Part shown: one piece after another, positions 37,215 through 45,807 of the stretch | How positions within the stretch are numbered: position 1 is the first letter of the stretch | How the letters are laid out: each line of letters starts with the position of its first letter | DNA from: an uncultured Collinsella sp. | GTDB lineage: Bacteria; Actinomycetota; Coriobacteriia; Coriobacteriales; Coriobacteriaceae | NCBI GenBank assembly: GCA_900757465.1 | Contig: CAAENY010000094.1 | Location: 1-56,287 of the forward strand | Length of the DNA: 56,287 nt | Direction of reading: 5' to 3' | The notes under the pieces: model-generated | What the model was told of the DNA's origin: nothing | The model's input: only the letters and a program-made list of their open reading frames with translations | The model's database searches: none | Translations under genes and position numbers: made by a program

Positions 37215-38444
37215 TTACACGCGCGTCGCATCCTTGGGGCTCATGGTCATGCTCTGGAAGCGGTTTTCCATGTAGTCGTTATCAAAATACTTGCCGTAGA
37301 ACTGCGCGACGGGAATATCCGGCTCCGTGCCGTTGACGCGCTGGTACCAGTAGTCGAGCGACTGCAGCGTCATGACGCCGTCGACCAGCATAATGACGGT
37401 AAAGATGACGGTAGCCGAGTAGCGACTCTTCCACGGAATCATGTTGATGAGCTTGAGCAGCCTCGGCAACAGCAGCTTGATCCAGATAAGGCCACCCAGG
37501 CCCCACAGGCAGGCAAAGCCCGTGCAGGTGCGTCCGCCCGTAAGAACGGCGAGTGGGTCGGGCATGCCAAACAGCTTCATGTGCGAGTAGCTCCATGAGA
37601 CCACGCCAAATGAGGTCTGCATAAACCAGCCCACGAACACCTCAAAGCTCGCGCCGAGTACAGCGCTTACCAGGAAAATGATGATGGGGTTCTTTTTATA
37701 GAAGCGGTTGAGCACCATGGTCATGAGTACGGCGCCAAAGCCATAGATGGGGCTGAAGGGACCAAACAGCATGCCGGCGCGGTTCTGGTAGACGCCCGGG
37801 TCGTCGACTGTCATATGCCAGATGTCCTCGGCGATCAGGCCGAGCACGCAGCAGACGAAGAATACCCAGAACAGGTTGAAGTAGTTGAGCTTGATGTAGC
37901 CCTCGCCGGTTTCATCGCGGCCGAGCATGCCCTCGGCGGCGGCGTCGCGGTCGAGCATCTCCTGCAGGCGGCGCTGCAGTTCGCGCTCCTGGCGCAGCGT
38001 GGGGTCGACGGTTGCCGAAAGCGCGACGAGGATGCCGAGCTGAATGGCAGGGCGCAGCAAGAAGGGCCCGATGCCCTGGAGCATCACGTCGACCAAAAGC
38101 TCGACGACGGTGAATGCAATAAGGATGTAGGACAGGCGGGCGGCGTTGCGGCGCTGGTTTTTGATAAGGTCCAGGCCAAAGATGATCAGGATGACGGCAC
38201 TTGCCGCAGAGAGCATGATGCCGGCGACGATGAGTCCAACCGAGACCAGCATATTGTCGCCGAGCTTTTCGGCGGCGTTGCCGTTGATGAGTGCGGTGAT
38301 GACCTGCCACATAAAGGCGCCGACCGATGGGAGCGTGCCCACGCCGGACAGGATGCACAGGACGGCGTATACCTTAATGATGAGGGGGATCTTCTTGACC
38401 TCCGTGGCGCTGGGGACGCTGGGGTCGAGTTCGTTTCGATCCAT
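37215..38444 (-). CDS. Membrane protein of the putative ABC permease family PF06541
   Basis: The 409-residue protein has about ten hydrophobic segments. The N-terminal third (1-160) has four and is separate from the conserved C-terminal unit, which carries NLFWVFFVCCVLGLIAED (about 188), GMLFGPFSPIYGFGAVL and LGASFEVFVGWFMQ, the signature of the CmpB-like putative ABC permease family found in Firmicutes and Coriobacteria. No ATPase partner is adjacent, and the family's transport role is unproven. GAAAGG precedes the ATG. Confidence 0.75.
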   Translation of the reverse strand: MDRNELDPSVPSATEVKKIPLIIKVYAVLCILSGVGTLPSVGAFMWQVITALINGNAAEKLGDNMLVSVGLIVAGIMLSAASAVILIIFGLDLIKNQRRNAARLSYILIAFTVVELLVDVMLQGIGPFLLRPAIQLGILVALSATVDPTLRQERELQRRLQEMLDRDAAAEGMLGRDETGEGYIKLNYFNLFWVFFVCCVLGLIAEDIWHMTVDDPGVYQNRAGMLFGPFSPIYGFGAVLMTMVLNRFYKKNPIIIFLVSAVLGASFEVFVGWFMQTSFGVVSWSYSHMKLFGMPDPLAVLTGGRTCTGFACLWGLGGLIWIKLLLPRLLKLINMIPWKSRYSATVIFTVIMLVDGVMTLQSLDYWYQRVNGTEPDIPVAQFYGKYFDNDYMENRFQSMTMSPKDATRV

Positions 38445-38682
38445 ACAGAACCTTTCTCGCTTTGTTGTCGGTTATAAGGATACGCCGCCGACCTGCCAAA
38501 AGACAGGACGAACGTCCCAATTGCAACTTTGTAATCCCCAACGGCGGACGCGGCGGCCATCTGGGGGCGCGGGCGCTTGCGCTGGACAGACCGATAAAAT
38601 GTTTGGCCGCAAAACGGATTATTAGCTCGGTGGGCTTTTAAAAAGCGCTGCTCATGCGCTGGGGAGCGCGTCGCACCGTGCG

Positions 38683-38688
38683 TATAAT
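38683..38688 (+). promoter_or_regulatory. purF -10 element
   Basis: A consensus TATAAT, 42 bp before the purF start, preceded by GTGCG. No good -35 at 16-18 bp, so it may depend on a regulator. No purine riboswitch fold was seen in the 285-bp gap. Confidence 0.5.
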
Positions 38689-38729
38689 AAGGCGGGTAAC
38701 GCCAAAATACGAGGCTCTGAGGGGATGCC

Positions 38730-40400
38730 ATGTCTCAAGAAACCATCCGCGCGGCCGAGCGTGCCGCGGGACAGGTGAACGCCATGTCGACGTATGATCC
38801 GGACTCCGACCAGCTGCATGAGGAATGCGGCGTTTTTGGTGTCTGGGCGCCCGATCGCGACGTGGCTCGACTGACGTACTTTGGCCTGCGTGCACTGCAG
38901 CACCGTGGCCAAGAATCGGCGGGAATCGCCGTGGGTGACGGCGGTACGGTTATGGTCCGCAAGGATCTGGGCCTGCTCGACCGCGTGTTCTCCAATGCCG
39001 ACTTGTCGACGCTCTCCGGTCAGCTGGCCGTGGGTCATGTGCGCTACGGCACCGCCGGCGCCAAGAGCTGGGAAGCCTCGCAGCCGCATCTTTCCACCAT
39101 CAACAGCGTCATTATCGCGCTTGCTCACAACGGCACCCTCGTCAACACCGACGAGCTGCGCCGTCAGCTGATCGAGCTAGGCGTGCCGTTCCTCTCCAAT
39201 TCGGATTCCGAGGTCGCGACCAAACTCATCGGCTACTTTACCCAGCGTACAGGCCATCTGCGCGAGGGCATTCGCAAGACCATGGAGCTCGTGCGCGGCG
39301 GCTACGCCATGACGCTCATCAATGAGCAGGCGCTCTACGCATTCCGCGATCCACACGGCATTCGCCCGCTCGTGCTGGGCAAGCTGGTGGACGAGGGTCT
39401 GGACCAGGCCGATGCCGCAGCCGTTTCGCAGCTGCCGTCGCAGGACGGCGCCGCAACGGTCGACTCCGCCGTCCGTGTCACGCGCGCCGGCGGCTGGGTC
39501 GTTGCTTCCGAGACCTGCGCACTCGACATCGTGGGTGCCGAGTATGTCCGTGACGTCCGTCCCGGCGAGATCTTGCGCATCAGCGCCGAGGGTCTGGTAT
39601 CCGAGCAGGGCGTGCCTGCGGCCGAAGAGCCCGCCAACTGCATCTTTGAGCAGGTCTACTTTGCCCGCCCCGACTCCATCATGAACGGCAAGAGCGTCTA
39701 TGCCTGCCGTTACGACATGGGTCGTCAGCTGGCACATGAGGAGCCTGTCGAGGCCGACCTGGTCATCGGCGTGCCCGACTCCGGCCTGCCGCCCGCGGAG
39801 GGGTATTCGCACGAGAGCGGTATTCCCTTTGGCGAGGGCCTTATCAAGAACCGCTACGTGGGCCGTACGTTTATCGAGCCTACGCAGGAGTTGCGTGCCA
39901 TGGGCGTGCGTATGAAACTCAACCCGCTGCGCGACAACATCGAGGGCAAGCGCCTGGTCGTCATCGACGACTCCATCGTGCGCGGCACCACCATGGTGCA
40001 GCTCGTCAAGATGCTGCGCAACGCCGGCGCCAAGGAGATTCACATCCGCATCAACTCGCCCGAGGTCATTTGGCCGTGCTTCTACGGTATCGATACCGAC
40101 GTGCAGTCGCAGCTTATCAGCGCCAACAAGACGGTCGACGAGATTTGCGAGTATATCGGCGCCGATTCGTTGGCCTTCCTTTCGGTCGAGGGCCTGCTTA
40201 AGGTCATGCCCAAGGGCGGCTACTGCGACGCGTGCTTTACCGGCCGCTATCCCGTGGCGATTCCCGAGAGCTTTGGCCGCGACAAGTTTATGGAGGGCTT
40301 TAAGCCCCGCAACCTGGACAAGCCGCTGTACTTTGACGACGACGCCGTGGTCGAGAAATACGACGACCGCAGCTGGGAAGAGGAGCACGGCGAGGCCTAA
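38730..40400 (+). CDS. purF: Amidophosphoribosyltransferase
   Basis: PurF makes phosphoribosylamine from PRPP and glutamine, the committed step of purine synthesis. The catalytic N-terminal nucleophile is Cys33 (HEECGVFGVWAP), exposed after removal of a propeptide. The glutaminase motifs (LRALQHRGQESAGIA, GHVRYGTAG) and the PRPP loop VVIDDSIVRGTTM of the transferase domain are intact. The 556 residues are somewhat longer than common forms, with a C-terminal tail after the CxxC-like CDACFTGRYP. GAGGGGA precedes the ATG. It opens purF-purM-purN. Confidence 0.97.
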   Translation: MSQETIRAAERAAGQVNAMSTYDPDSDQLHEECGVFGVWAPDRDVARLTYFGLRALQHRGQESAGIAVGDGGTVMVRKDLGLLDRVFSNADLSTLSGQLAVGHVRYGTAGAKSWEASQPHLSTINSVIIALAHNGTLVNTDELRRQLIELGVPFLSNSDSEVATKLIGYFTQRTGHLREGIRKTMELVRGGYAMTLINEQALYAFRDPHGIRPLVLGKLVDEGLDQADAAAVSQLPSQDGAATVDSAVRVTRAGGWVVASETCALDIVGAEYVRDVRPGEILRISAEGLVSEQGVPAAEEPANCIFEQVYFARPDSIMNGKSVYACRYDMGRQLAHEEPVEADLVIGVPDSGLPPAEGYSHESGIPFGEGLIKNRYVGRTFIEPTQELRAMGVRMKLNPLRDNIEGKRLVVIDDSIVRGTTMVQLVKMLRNAGAKEIHIRINSPEVIWPCFYGIDTDVQSQLISANKTVDEICEYIGADSLAFLSVEGLLKVMPKGGYCDACFTGRYPVAIPESFGRDKFMEGFKPRNLDKPLYFDDDAVVEKYDDRSWEEEHGEA

Positions 40401-40439
40401 AACCTGCCATATGGGGACAGGTATATTTTGGTAGGTTTT
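40399..40439. repeat. AAAACCTGCCA/GGGGACAG hairpin repeat
   Basis: AAAACCTGCCA pairs with TGGTAGGTTTT (one G-T) around TATGGGGACAGGTATATTT. The left arm overlaps the purF stop codon. The same arm sequence recurs at 55370-55532. It may attenuate the purF transcript before purM. Confidence 0.65.
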
Positions 40440-40557
40440 ACCTGCTGTTTTGTTGATATGACGGCGGGTGCTGTTATGGCACACGCCGAAATGAACGCAA
40501 TTATGAGCACCGTTTGGCGCCCGCGCGGCGCGACGGTAGTGGGAGAGGAAGGCTCAG

Positions 40558-41661
40558 ATGAGCGACAGCAAGCATGTGACGTACGAGGACGCCGGCGTCG
40601 ATACCGCCGAGGGCGGCCGCGCCGTCGACGCGATTAAGCAAATGGTCAAGGACACCAATCGCCCCGAGGTTATCGGCGGCATCGGTGGCTTTGGTGGCCT
40701 GTTCTCGGCCGCCGCGCTTAAGGATATGGAAGACCCGATCCTGATTAGCGGCACCGACGGCGTGGGCACCAAGCTCGTGCTCGCCCAGATCATGGACCGT
40801 CACGAGACGGTGGGCCAGGACTTGGTCGCCATGTGCGTCAATGACATTTTGGCTTCGGGCGCCGAGCCGCTGTTCTTCCTGGATTACGTTGCCATCGGTC
40901 ACATTGAGGCCGAGCACATGGCAAAGATCATCAAGGGTGTGGCCGACGGCTGCAAGCTCGCGGGCTGCGCGCTCGTGGGCGGCGAGATGGCCGAGCACCC
41001 CGGCGTCATGGCTCCCGCCGACTACGACCTCGCCGGCTTTACCGTGGGCGTCGTCGACCGTCCCAAGATGCTTGACCCCGCGAACGTTCGCCCCGGCGAT
41101 GTGATCCTGGGTCTGCCTTCCACCGGCGTGCACTCCAACGGCTACTCGCTCGTGCGCAAGGTCATCGGCGTCGACGGCATCAAGCCGGGCACGCCCGAGG
41201 CCGCCGCTAAGGCCGAGGAACTGAGCCGTCCGCTCGAGGAGCTCGACGGTGCTTCGTTGGCCGATGCTCTGCTGGCCCCTACGCGCATCTACGTCAAGCC
41301 GATTCTGGAGCTGCTGCGCGGCGGCGCCAACGTGCACGCCATCGCCCACATCACCGGCGGCGGTATCACCGAGAACCTCAACCGCGCGCTCGCCGACGAC
41401 GTCGACGCCGTGGTCACCCGTTACGGCGCCGAGATGGGCTGGGATGTTCCGCCCGTCATCACCTACGTGTCGCGTCAGGCCGAGCTCGCGCCCAACGAGG
41501 CATGCAAGACCTTCAACATGGGCGTCGGCCTGTGCCTGATCGTTGCCCCCGAGGACGAGGCTGCCGTGACCGAGGCTCTGGTCGCGTTGGGCGAGAAGCC
41601 GTTCCGCGTGGGCGAGTGCGTCGAGGGCTCCGGTAAGGTCGTGTACTCCGATGAGCGCTAG
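40558..41661 (+). CDS. purM: Phosphoribosylformylglycinamidine cyclo-ligase
   Basis: PurM (AIR synthetase) closes the imidazole ring. The 367-residue protein shows TYEDAGVDTAEGG at the N-terminus, LISGTDGVGTKLVLA, DLVAMCVNDILASGAEPLFF, the GCALVGGEMAEHPGVM active loop, LGLPSTGVHSNGYSLVRKV and HITGGGITENLNR. AGAGGAAGG precedes the ATG. It overlaps purN by 11 nt, which indicates translational coupling. Confidence 0.98.
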   Translation: MSDSKHVTYEDAGVDTAEGGRAVDAIKQMVKDTNRPEVIGGIGGFGGLFSAAALKDMEDPILISGTDGVGTKLVLAQIMDRHETVGQDLVAMCVNDILASGAEPLFFLDYVAIGHIEAEHMAKIIKGVADGCKLAGCALVGGEMAEHPGVMAPADYDLAGFTVGVVDRPKMLDPANVRPGDVILGLPSTGVHSNGYSLVRKVIGVDGIKPGTPEAAAKAEELSRPLEELDGASLADALLAPTRIYVKPILELLRGGANVHAIAHITGGGITENLNRALADDVDAVVTRYGAEMGWDVPPVITYVSRQAELAPNEACKTFNMGVGLCLIVAPEDEAAVTEALVALGEKPFRVGECVEGSGKVVYSDER

Positions 41662-42352
41662 CGAGCAGATGGCTGCTGCCGAGGGCCTGGGCTTTGTGCC
41701 CTACACCCGTCCGACCGGCACCGATACGGCCGAGCCGCTCAAGATCGGCGTGCTTATCAGCGGTTCGGGCACCAACCTGCAGGCGCTGATCGACCTGATC
41801 GCCGCCGGCAAGCTCAACGCCTCGATTGAGCTTGTAGTGTCGAGCCGTCCTTCGGCCAAGGGCTTGCAGCGCGCCGAGCGTGCGGGCATCCAGACGCTCA
41901 CGCTGTCCAAGGATATCTATGCCGACCCCATCGCGGCTGACGAGATCATCGCGCATGAGCTGCTCGAGCGCGGCTGCGAGTACGTGGTGATGGCCGGCTA
42001 TATGCGCATGGTGCACACGCCGCTGCTGGCGGCGTTCCCCAATCGCGTGGTCAACCTGCATCCGGCGCTGCTGCCGAGCTTTACCGGTGCCCATGCGATT
42101 GACGATGCGTTTGCTCGCGGTGTCAAGGTGACCGGCGTGACCGTGCACTTTGCCAACGAGATCTACGACAACGGCCCCATCATCGCCCAGCGTGCGCTGG
42201 CTGTTGAGGAGGGCTGGGACGTCGACACGCTCGAGGAGCACATCCACGCGATTGAGCACGTGCTGTATCCCGAGGTCGTGCAGATGCTCGCCGATGGCCG
42301 CGTCCACGTGCTGGAGAACGGCAAGGTCGCAATTGATGCGCCCCGCGGCTAG
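41651..42352 (+). CDS. purN: Phosphoribosylglycinamide formyltransferase
   Basis: PurN transfers a formyl group from 10-formyl-THF to GAR. The Rossmann-like start KIGVLISGSGTNLQALID begins near residue 30, after an N-terminal extension of about 28 residues. VMAGYMRMV, the catalytic Asn-His-Asp set (VNLHPALLPSFTGAHA; VTVHFANEIYDNGPII) and the hinge are intact. The ATG at 41651 lies within the end of purM. A hairpin terminator follows. Confidence 0.96.
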   Translation: MSASEQMAAAEGLGFVPYTRPTGTDTAEPLKIGVLISGSGTNLQALIDLIAAGKLNASIELVVSSRPSAKGLQRAERAGIQTLTLSKDIYADPIAADEIIAHELLERGCEYVVMAGYMRMVHTPLLAAFPNRVVNLHPALLPSFTGAHAIDDAFARGVKVTGVTVHFANEIYDNGPIIAQRALAVEEGWDVDTLEEHIHAIEHVLYPEVVQMLADGRVHVLENGKVAIDAPRG

Positions 42353-42382
42353 CGGTGCACAGTGCAATTTAGTTGAGTGGTT

Positions 42383-42427
42383 AGGGTGGTCATTGGCGCC
42401 AAGGCGCGTGTGGCCACCTTTTGTTTT
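42383..42427 (+). terminator. Terminator of purF-purM-purN
   Basis: GGGTGGTCA pairs imperfectly with TGGCCACC around an inner palindrome (TTGGCGCCAA), followed by TTTTGTTTTGG. Confidence 0.65.
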
Positions 42428-42477
42428 GGGTAGTCATCGGGGACGTTCTTGAATGACTAGGTGAGAGAGGTGAGCGC

Positions 42478-42942
42478 ATGGCGGATAACGAAGCGCTGTT
42501 TGCGCCTGAGCTGGTGTTTTTTGATTGGGAGTGTGCGACGCCGGATGAGGTGTTCGCGCGGCTTGAGGGCGAGCTTGTACCGCGTGGCTACATTGCCGAC
42601 GGTTGGTTCGACGCCGTTCGCACGCGCGAGGATGCCTATCCCACGGGTCTTGCCATGCCGGCGGCAAACATTGCCATTCCGCATACCGATCCGGGGTTTG
42701 TGGCCAAGCCCTATATCGCGGTGGTGAAGCCCGCCGCGCCCGTGACATTTAACGCTATGGCTGGCATGGGCGCTCCGGTGCCGGCGCAGATCGTCATCAA
42801 TCTGGGCATCGCCGAGCCGGGCGGCCAGGTCGAGGCCCTGCAGGCGCTCATGAACATCTTTATGGACGCCGATGCCGCAGCCGACGTGCTCGGCCAGACC
42901 ACGTCCCAGGGCATGGTCGACGCCATCCGCCGTCACTTCTAA
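42478..42942 (+). CDS. Orphan PTS IIA component (fructose/galactitol type)
   Basis: The 154-residue protein has the PTS_EIIA_2 fold. The phospho-accepting His69 lies in AANIAIPHTDPGFV, preceded by the typical REDAYPTGLAMP. GatA-like IIA proteins donate phosphate to the IIB of a galactitol or related system. No IIB or IIC lies nearby, so it either serves a distant permease or has a regulatory role. GAGAGGTGA precedes the ATG. Confidence 0.88.
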   Translation: MADNEALFAPELVFFDWECATPDEVFARLEGELVPRGYIADGWFDAVRTREDAYPTGLAMPAANIAIPHTDPGFVAKPYIAVVKPAAPVTFNAMAGMGAPVPAQIVINLGIAEPGGQVEALQALMNIFMDADAAADVLGQTTSQGMVDAIRRHF

Positions 42943-42959
42943 GGTGCCGGCTGCCAGAG

Positions 42960-43011
42960 CTGTCCCCTTTGCACCAAAATGGTGCAGATTAACCTGTCCC
43001 CAATGCACCAA
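42960..43011. repeat. Direct repeat of an 18-nt CTGTCCCC unit
   Basis: CTGTCCCCTTTGCACCAA (42960-42977) and CTGTCCCCAATGCACCAA (42994-43011) match at 16 of 18 positions. A small hairpin TGCACC/GGTGCA sits between. They belong to the GGGGACAG family read on the other strand. Confidence 0.6.
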
Positions 43012-43077
43012 GCGTGCCGCGGGGGCTGCGTTGTGACACAATGGCGTTTGTTCGATTCGTTATGCGAAAGGCCAACT

Positions 43078-44298
43078 ATGGCAAATAAGAAAAAGAACCC
43101 CGCACCCGAGCCGACGCCCGAGCAGCAGGCTCGCGCCGCCTCCAGCTCTCGCAAGAAGCAGCGCAAGACCCGCGTGTCCAAGACCGTCAAGATCGTTCTG
43201 GTGGTCATCGGCGTGCTGGCAATGCTGCTTTCCGTCTCGGCCATGGCGTGCTCCGGCCTGATGTCGCAGGCAGAGGATACCTCGGGCTACAAGCTTACCG
43301 GCGGTGTAGCTGCCACTATCAACGGCACCAACCTCACCGAGGACACCGTGACCAAGCAGATCATGAGCATGCGCACGTCCTACGGCTACACCAATGACAA
43401 GGACTGGGCGCAGTACCTGGTCGACAACGACCTCACGCCCAAGAAGTACCGCAAGCAACTCATCGACTCCTACACGCAGCAGATTCTGCTTCAACAGGCA
43501 CAGAAGGAGAACGGCGTGACGGTGTCGGACGAGGAGGTCGAGAAGGCTTGGAAGGACGCATGCAAGAGCGCGGGCGGTGCCAAGGCCTTTAAGAAGACCC
43601 TCAAGACCTACGGCTATACCGAGGATACCTACAAGGATTCGCTCAAGGAGAGTCTGGCGCAGCAGAAACTCAAGGATGCCGTCGCGCCCACGAGCAAGCC
43701 CAAGGACAGCGAGATCGTCGATTACATCAACGAAAACCTGTCCAGCTACAACGACGCCCGCCGCTCGTCGAACATCCTGATCAAGGTTGATTCCGACGCT
43801 TCCGACGAGAACAAGGCTGCCGCCAAGGCCAAGGCGCAGGAGTGCCTGGACAAGATCAACTCCGGTGAGCTGAGCTTTGAGGACGCCGTTGAGCAGTACT
43901 CCGAGGACACCGGTTCCAAGGAGAAGAAGGGCGATGTGGGCTGGGATAAGCTCACCACCTTTGTCGACAGCTACCAGACGGCGCTCGAGGGGCTCAACAA
44001 GGGCGACGTGAGCGAAGTCATCGAGTCGACCTATGGCTACCACATCATCAAGTGCACCGACTACTTCCATGTCGATAATCAGGTTGATGACATCAACCAG
44101 GTGCCCAAGGCCATCAAAAAGTACGTCTCCAACGTGGTGAAGACGCAAGCGGCCAGCACTGCGTACAGCGAGTGGCTGGAGCAGTACAAGAAGGATGCCG
44201 ACATCACCGTCAACCCCATGCCCAAGGACGTACCCTATAACGTGAGTCTGAAGGGCGTTACCAAGAGTTCGACCGACGATTCGTCGACGACTGAGTAA
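43078..44298 (+). CDS. Membrane-anchored parvulin-type peptidyl-prolyl isomerase
   Basis: The 406-residue foldase is of the SurA/PrsA kind. A basic cytoplasmic N-terminus (1-35) is followed by one hydrophobic anchor (about 36-58) ending AMACSG; the position before Cys is not a good lipobox, so it is probably a membrane anchor. Then come a SurA-N-like helical region (about 75-215) and a parvulin domain (about 222-335: RRSSNILIKVD, GELSFEDAVEQYSEDTGSK, KGDVGWD, YGYHIIKC). It would fold exported proteins such as the sortase substrates. GAAAGG precedes the ATG at 43078. Confidence 0.9.
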   Translation: MANKKKNPAPEPTPEQQARAASSSRKKQRKTRVSKTVKIVLVVIGVLAMLLSVSAMACSGLMSQAEDTSGYKLTGGVAATINGTNLTEDTVTKQIMSMRTSYGYTNDKDWAQYLVDNDLTPKKYRKQLIDSYTQQILLQQAQKENGVTVSDEEVEKAWKDACKSAGGAKAFKKTLKTYGYTEDTYKDSLKESLAQQKLKDAVAPTSKPKDSEIVDYINENLSSYNDARRSSNILIKVDSDASDENKAAAKAKAQECLDKINSGELSFEDAVEQYSEDTGSKEKKGDVGWDKLTTFVDSYQTALEGLNKGDVSEVIESTYGYHIIKCTDYFHVDNQVDDINQVPKAIKKYVSNVVKTQAASTAYSEWLEQYKKDADITVNPMPKDVPYNVSLKGVTKSSTDDSSTTE

Positions 44299-44352
44299 TC
44301 ATGGGGCGGTGCTCGTGTGAGTGTCGCCCGCACTATTGAGGAGGATTTGCAG

Positions 44353-44796
44353 ATGACCAACGAAGAGCTGCAGAAGGAAATGATCGCGGCCATGAAGGCT
44401 AAGGACAAGGTTCGCCTGTCCATCATTCGCCAGGTCAAGGCCGAGGTGAAGAATATCGAGGTTAACGAGCGCCGCGATGTGACCGAGGAAGACGTCAACA
44501 GCATGATCAAGCGTCTGATTAAGCAGACGAGCGAGACGCTGGAGATGTCCATCAAGGCCGGCACCGACCAAGAGCGTACCGACAACCTGACCGAGCAGGT
44601 CAAGATTCTGGAGAGCCTTCTGCCCGCGCAGGTTTCGGGCGAGGAGCTCGAGGCCCTGATCGAGCAGGTCATCGCCGAGCTGGGCGCCACGTCCAAGAAG
44701 CAGATGGGCCAGGTCATGGGCGCTCTGGGTAAGGCCACTGGCGGCAACTTCGATAAGCCGGCAGCAGCAAAGATCGTTGGAGCCAAACTCGCGTAG
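44353..44796 (+). CDS. GatB/YqeY domain protein
   Basis: The 147-residue YqeY-type protein is related to the tRNA-binding tail of GatB. Visible features are the start NEELQKEMIAAMKAKDKVRLSIIR, the middle LTEQVKILESLLPAQVSGEEL and the end KKQMGQVMGALGKATGGNFDKPAAAKIV. Family function is not settled; a role in tRNA-dependent amidation or charging is suggested by homology. The ATG at 44353 follows GAGGAGG; a GTG at 44317 is less likely. Confidence 0.93.
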   Translation: MTNEELQKEMIAAMKAKDKVRLSIIRQVKAEVKNIEVNERRDVTEEDVNSMIKRLIKQTSETLEMSIKAGTDQERTDNLTEQVKILESLLPAQVSGEELEALIEQVIAELGATSKKQMGQVMGALGKATGGNFDKPAAAKIVGAKLA

Positions 44797-44823
44797 GGGC
44801 CGATCGACACATAGCTGATAGTG

Positions 44824-44857
44824 AGGGGCGCTGACCACGAGGTCGCGCCCCTTTTTT
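44824..44857 (+). terminator. yqeY terminator
   Basis: AGGGGCGC-T-GACC pairs with GGTC-GCGCCCCT around ACGA, followed by six T. Confidence 0.9.
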
Positions 44858-44870
44858 GATGGCAGCTGAA

Positions 44871-44947
44871 GGGCACTCATTGGGGACAGACTTAAATGAG
44901 TGCCCACTTCCCGGGTACTCATTTAAGTCTGTCCCCAATGAGTGCCC
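44871..44947. repeat. 31-bp perfect inverted repeat with GGGGACAG
   Basis: The arms 44871-44901 and 44917-44947 are perfect reverse complements (GGGCACTCATTGGGGACAGA at the outer 20 nt), with a 15-nt loop. A partial third copy (GAGTGCCCAATGAGTG) follows at 44948-44963. It lies just before the promoter of the amino acid ABC operon. Confidence 0.85.
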
Positions 44948-45026
44948 GAGTGCCCAATGAGTGGGTGGAAGATTGCGGGTTCTTTACGGGAATGTAGTGT
45001 GGGCTGCGGAAACGTGGTTCTTTCCG

Positions 45027-45032
45027 TACAAT
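45027..45032 (+). promoter_or_regulatory. -10 element of the amino acid ABC operon
   Basis: TACAAT stands 35 bp before the first start codon. The same hexamer is the probable carA -10. No clear -35 is visible. Confidence 0.4.
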
Positions 45033-45067
45033 AGTTCAACTCGTGTAAACGCAGGGAAGGGACATTC

Positions 45068-45799
45068 ATGGCAGACATGATCGAGATCAAGCATCTCAAC
45101 AAGTACTTTGGCGACCTGCATGTGCTCAAAGATATCAACCTCACCGTCAAGCGCGGCGAGAAGCTCGTAATGATCGGGCCTTCCGGTTCGGGTAAGTCGA
45201 CGCTCATCCGTTGCGTCGATTTTCTGGAGGAGCCCACGTCGGGTGAGGTCATTATCGACGGTACGCCGCTCACCAAAAAGAACCACCTGGAGATGGCTCG
45301 CAAGTATAGTTCCATGGTGTTTCAGCAGTTCAACCTGTATCCCAACATGACGGTGCTCGGCAACCTGACGCTCGCGCCCATCAAGCTGCAAAAGAAGAGC
45401 AAGGAGGAGGCGACCGAGATCGCCATCGCCGCACTCAAGCGCGTCGGCATGGCGCATAAGGCCGGCGAGTATCCGCAGAATCTCTCGGGTGGTCAGCAGC
45501 AGCGCATCGCCATCGCCCGTGCCCTGTGCACCAAGCAGCCCATCATCCTGTTTGACGAGCCGACTTCGGCGCTCGACCCCGAGATGGTCCAGGAGGTTCT
45601 GGACGTTATGATTGAGCTCGCGCAGGAGGACATCACCATGATCTGCGTGACGCACGAGATGGGCTTTGCGCGCCAGGTGGCCGACCGCGTCATCTTTATG
45701 GAGGACGGCCGCATTCTGGAGGAGGGCACGCCCGAGCACTTCTTCGATAACCCCGAGAACCCGCGCTGCCGCGAGTTCCTGTCCAAGATTCTGCACTAG
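45068..45799 (+). CDS. Polar amino acid ABC transporter ATPase
   Basis: The 243-residue ATPase is of the GlnQ/HisP group. Walker A is IGPSGSGKSTLIRC (residues about 38-51), the Q loop MVFQQFNLYPNMTV, the signature NLSGGQQQRIAIARAL, Walker B IILFDEPTSALDPEM and the switch THEMGFARQVADR. It powers uptake of a polar amino acid with the next three genes. AGGGA precedes the ATG. Confidence 0.96.
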   Translation: MADMIEIKHLNKYFGDLHVLKDINLTVKRGEKLVMIGPSGSGKSTLIRCVDFLEEPTSGEVIIDGTPLTKKNHLEMARKYSSMVFQQFNLYPNMTVLGNLTLAPIKLQKKSKEEATEIAIAALKRVGMAHKAGEYPQNLSGGQQQRIAIARALCTKQPIILFDEPTSALDPEMVQEVLDVMIELAQEDITMICVTHEMGFARQVADRVIFMEDGRILEEGTPEHFFDNPENPRCREFLSKILH

Positions 45800-45807
45800 G
45801 CGCGGTG

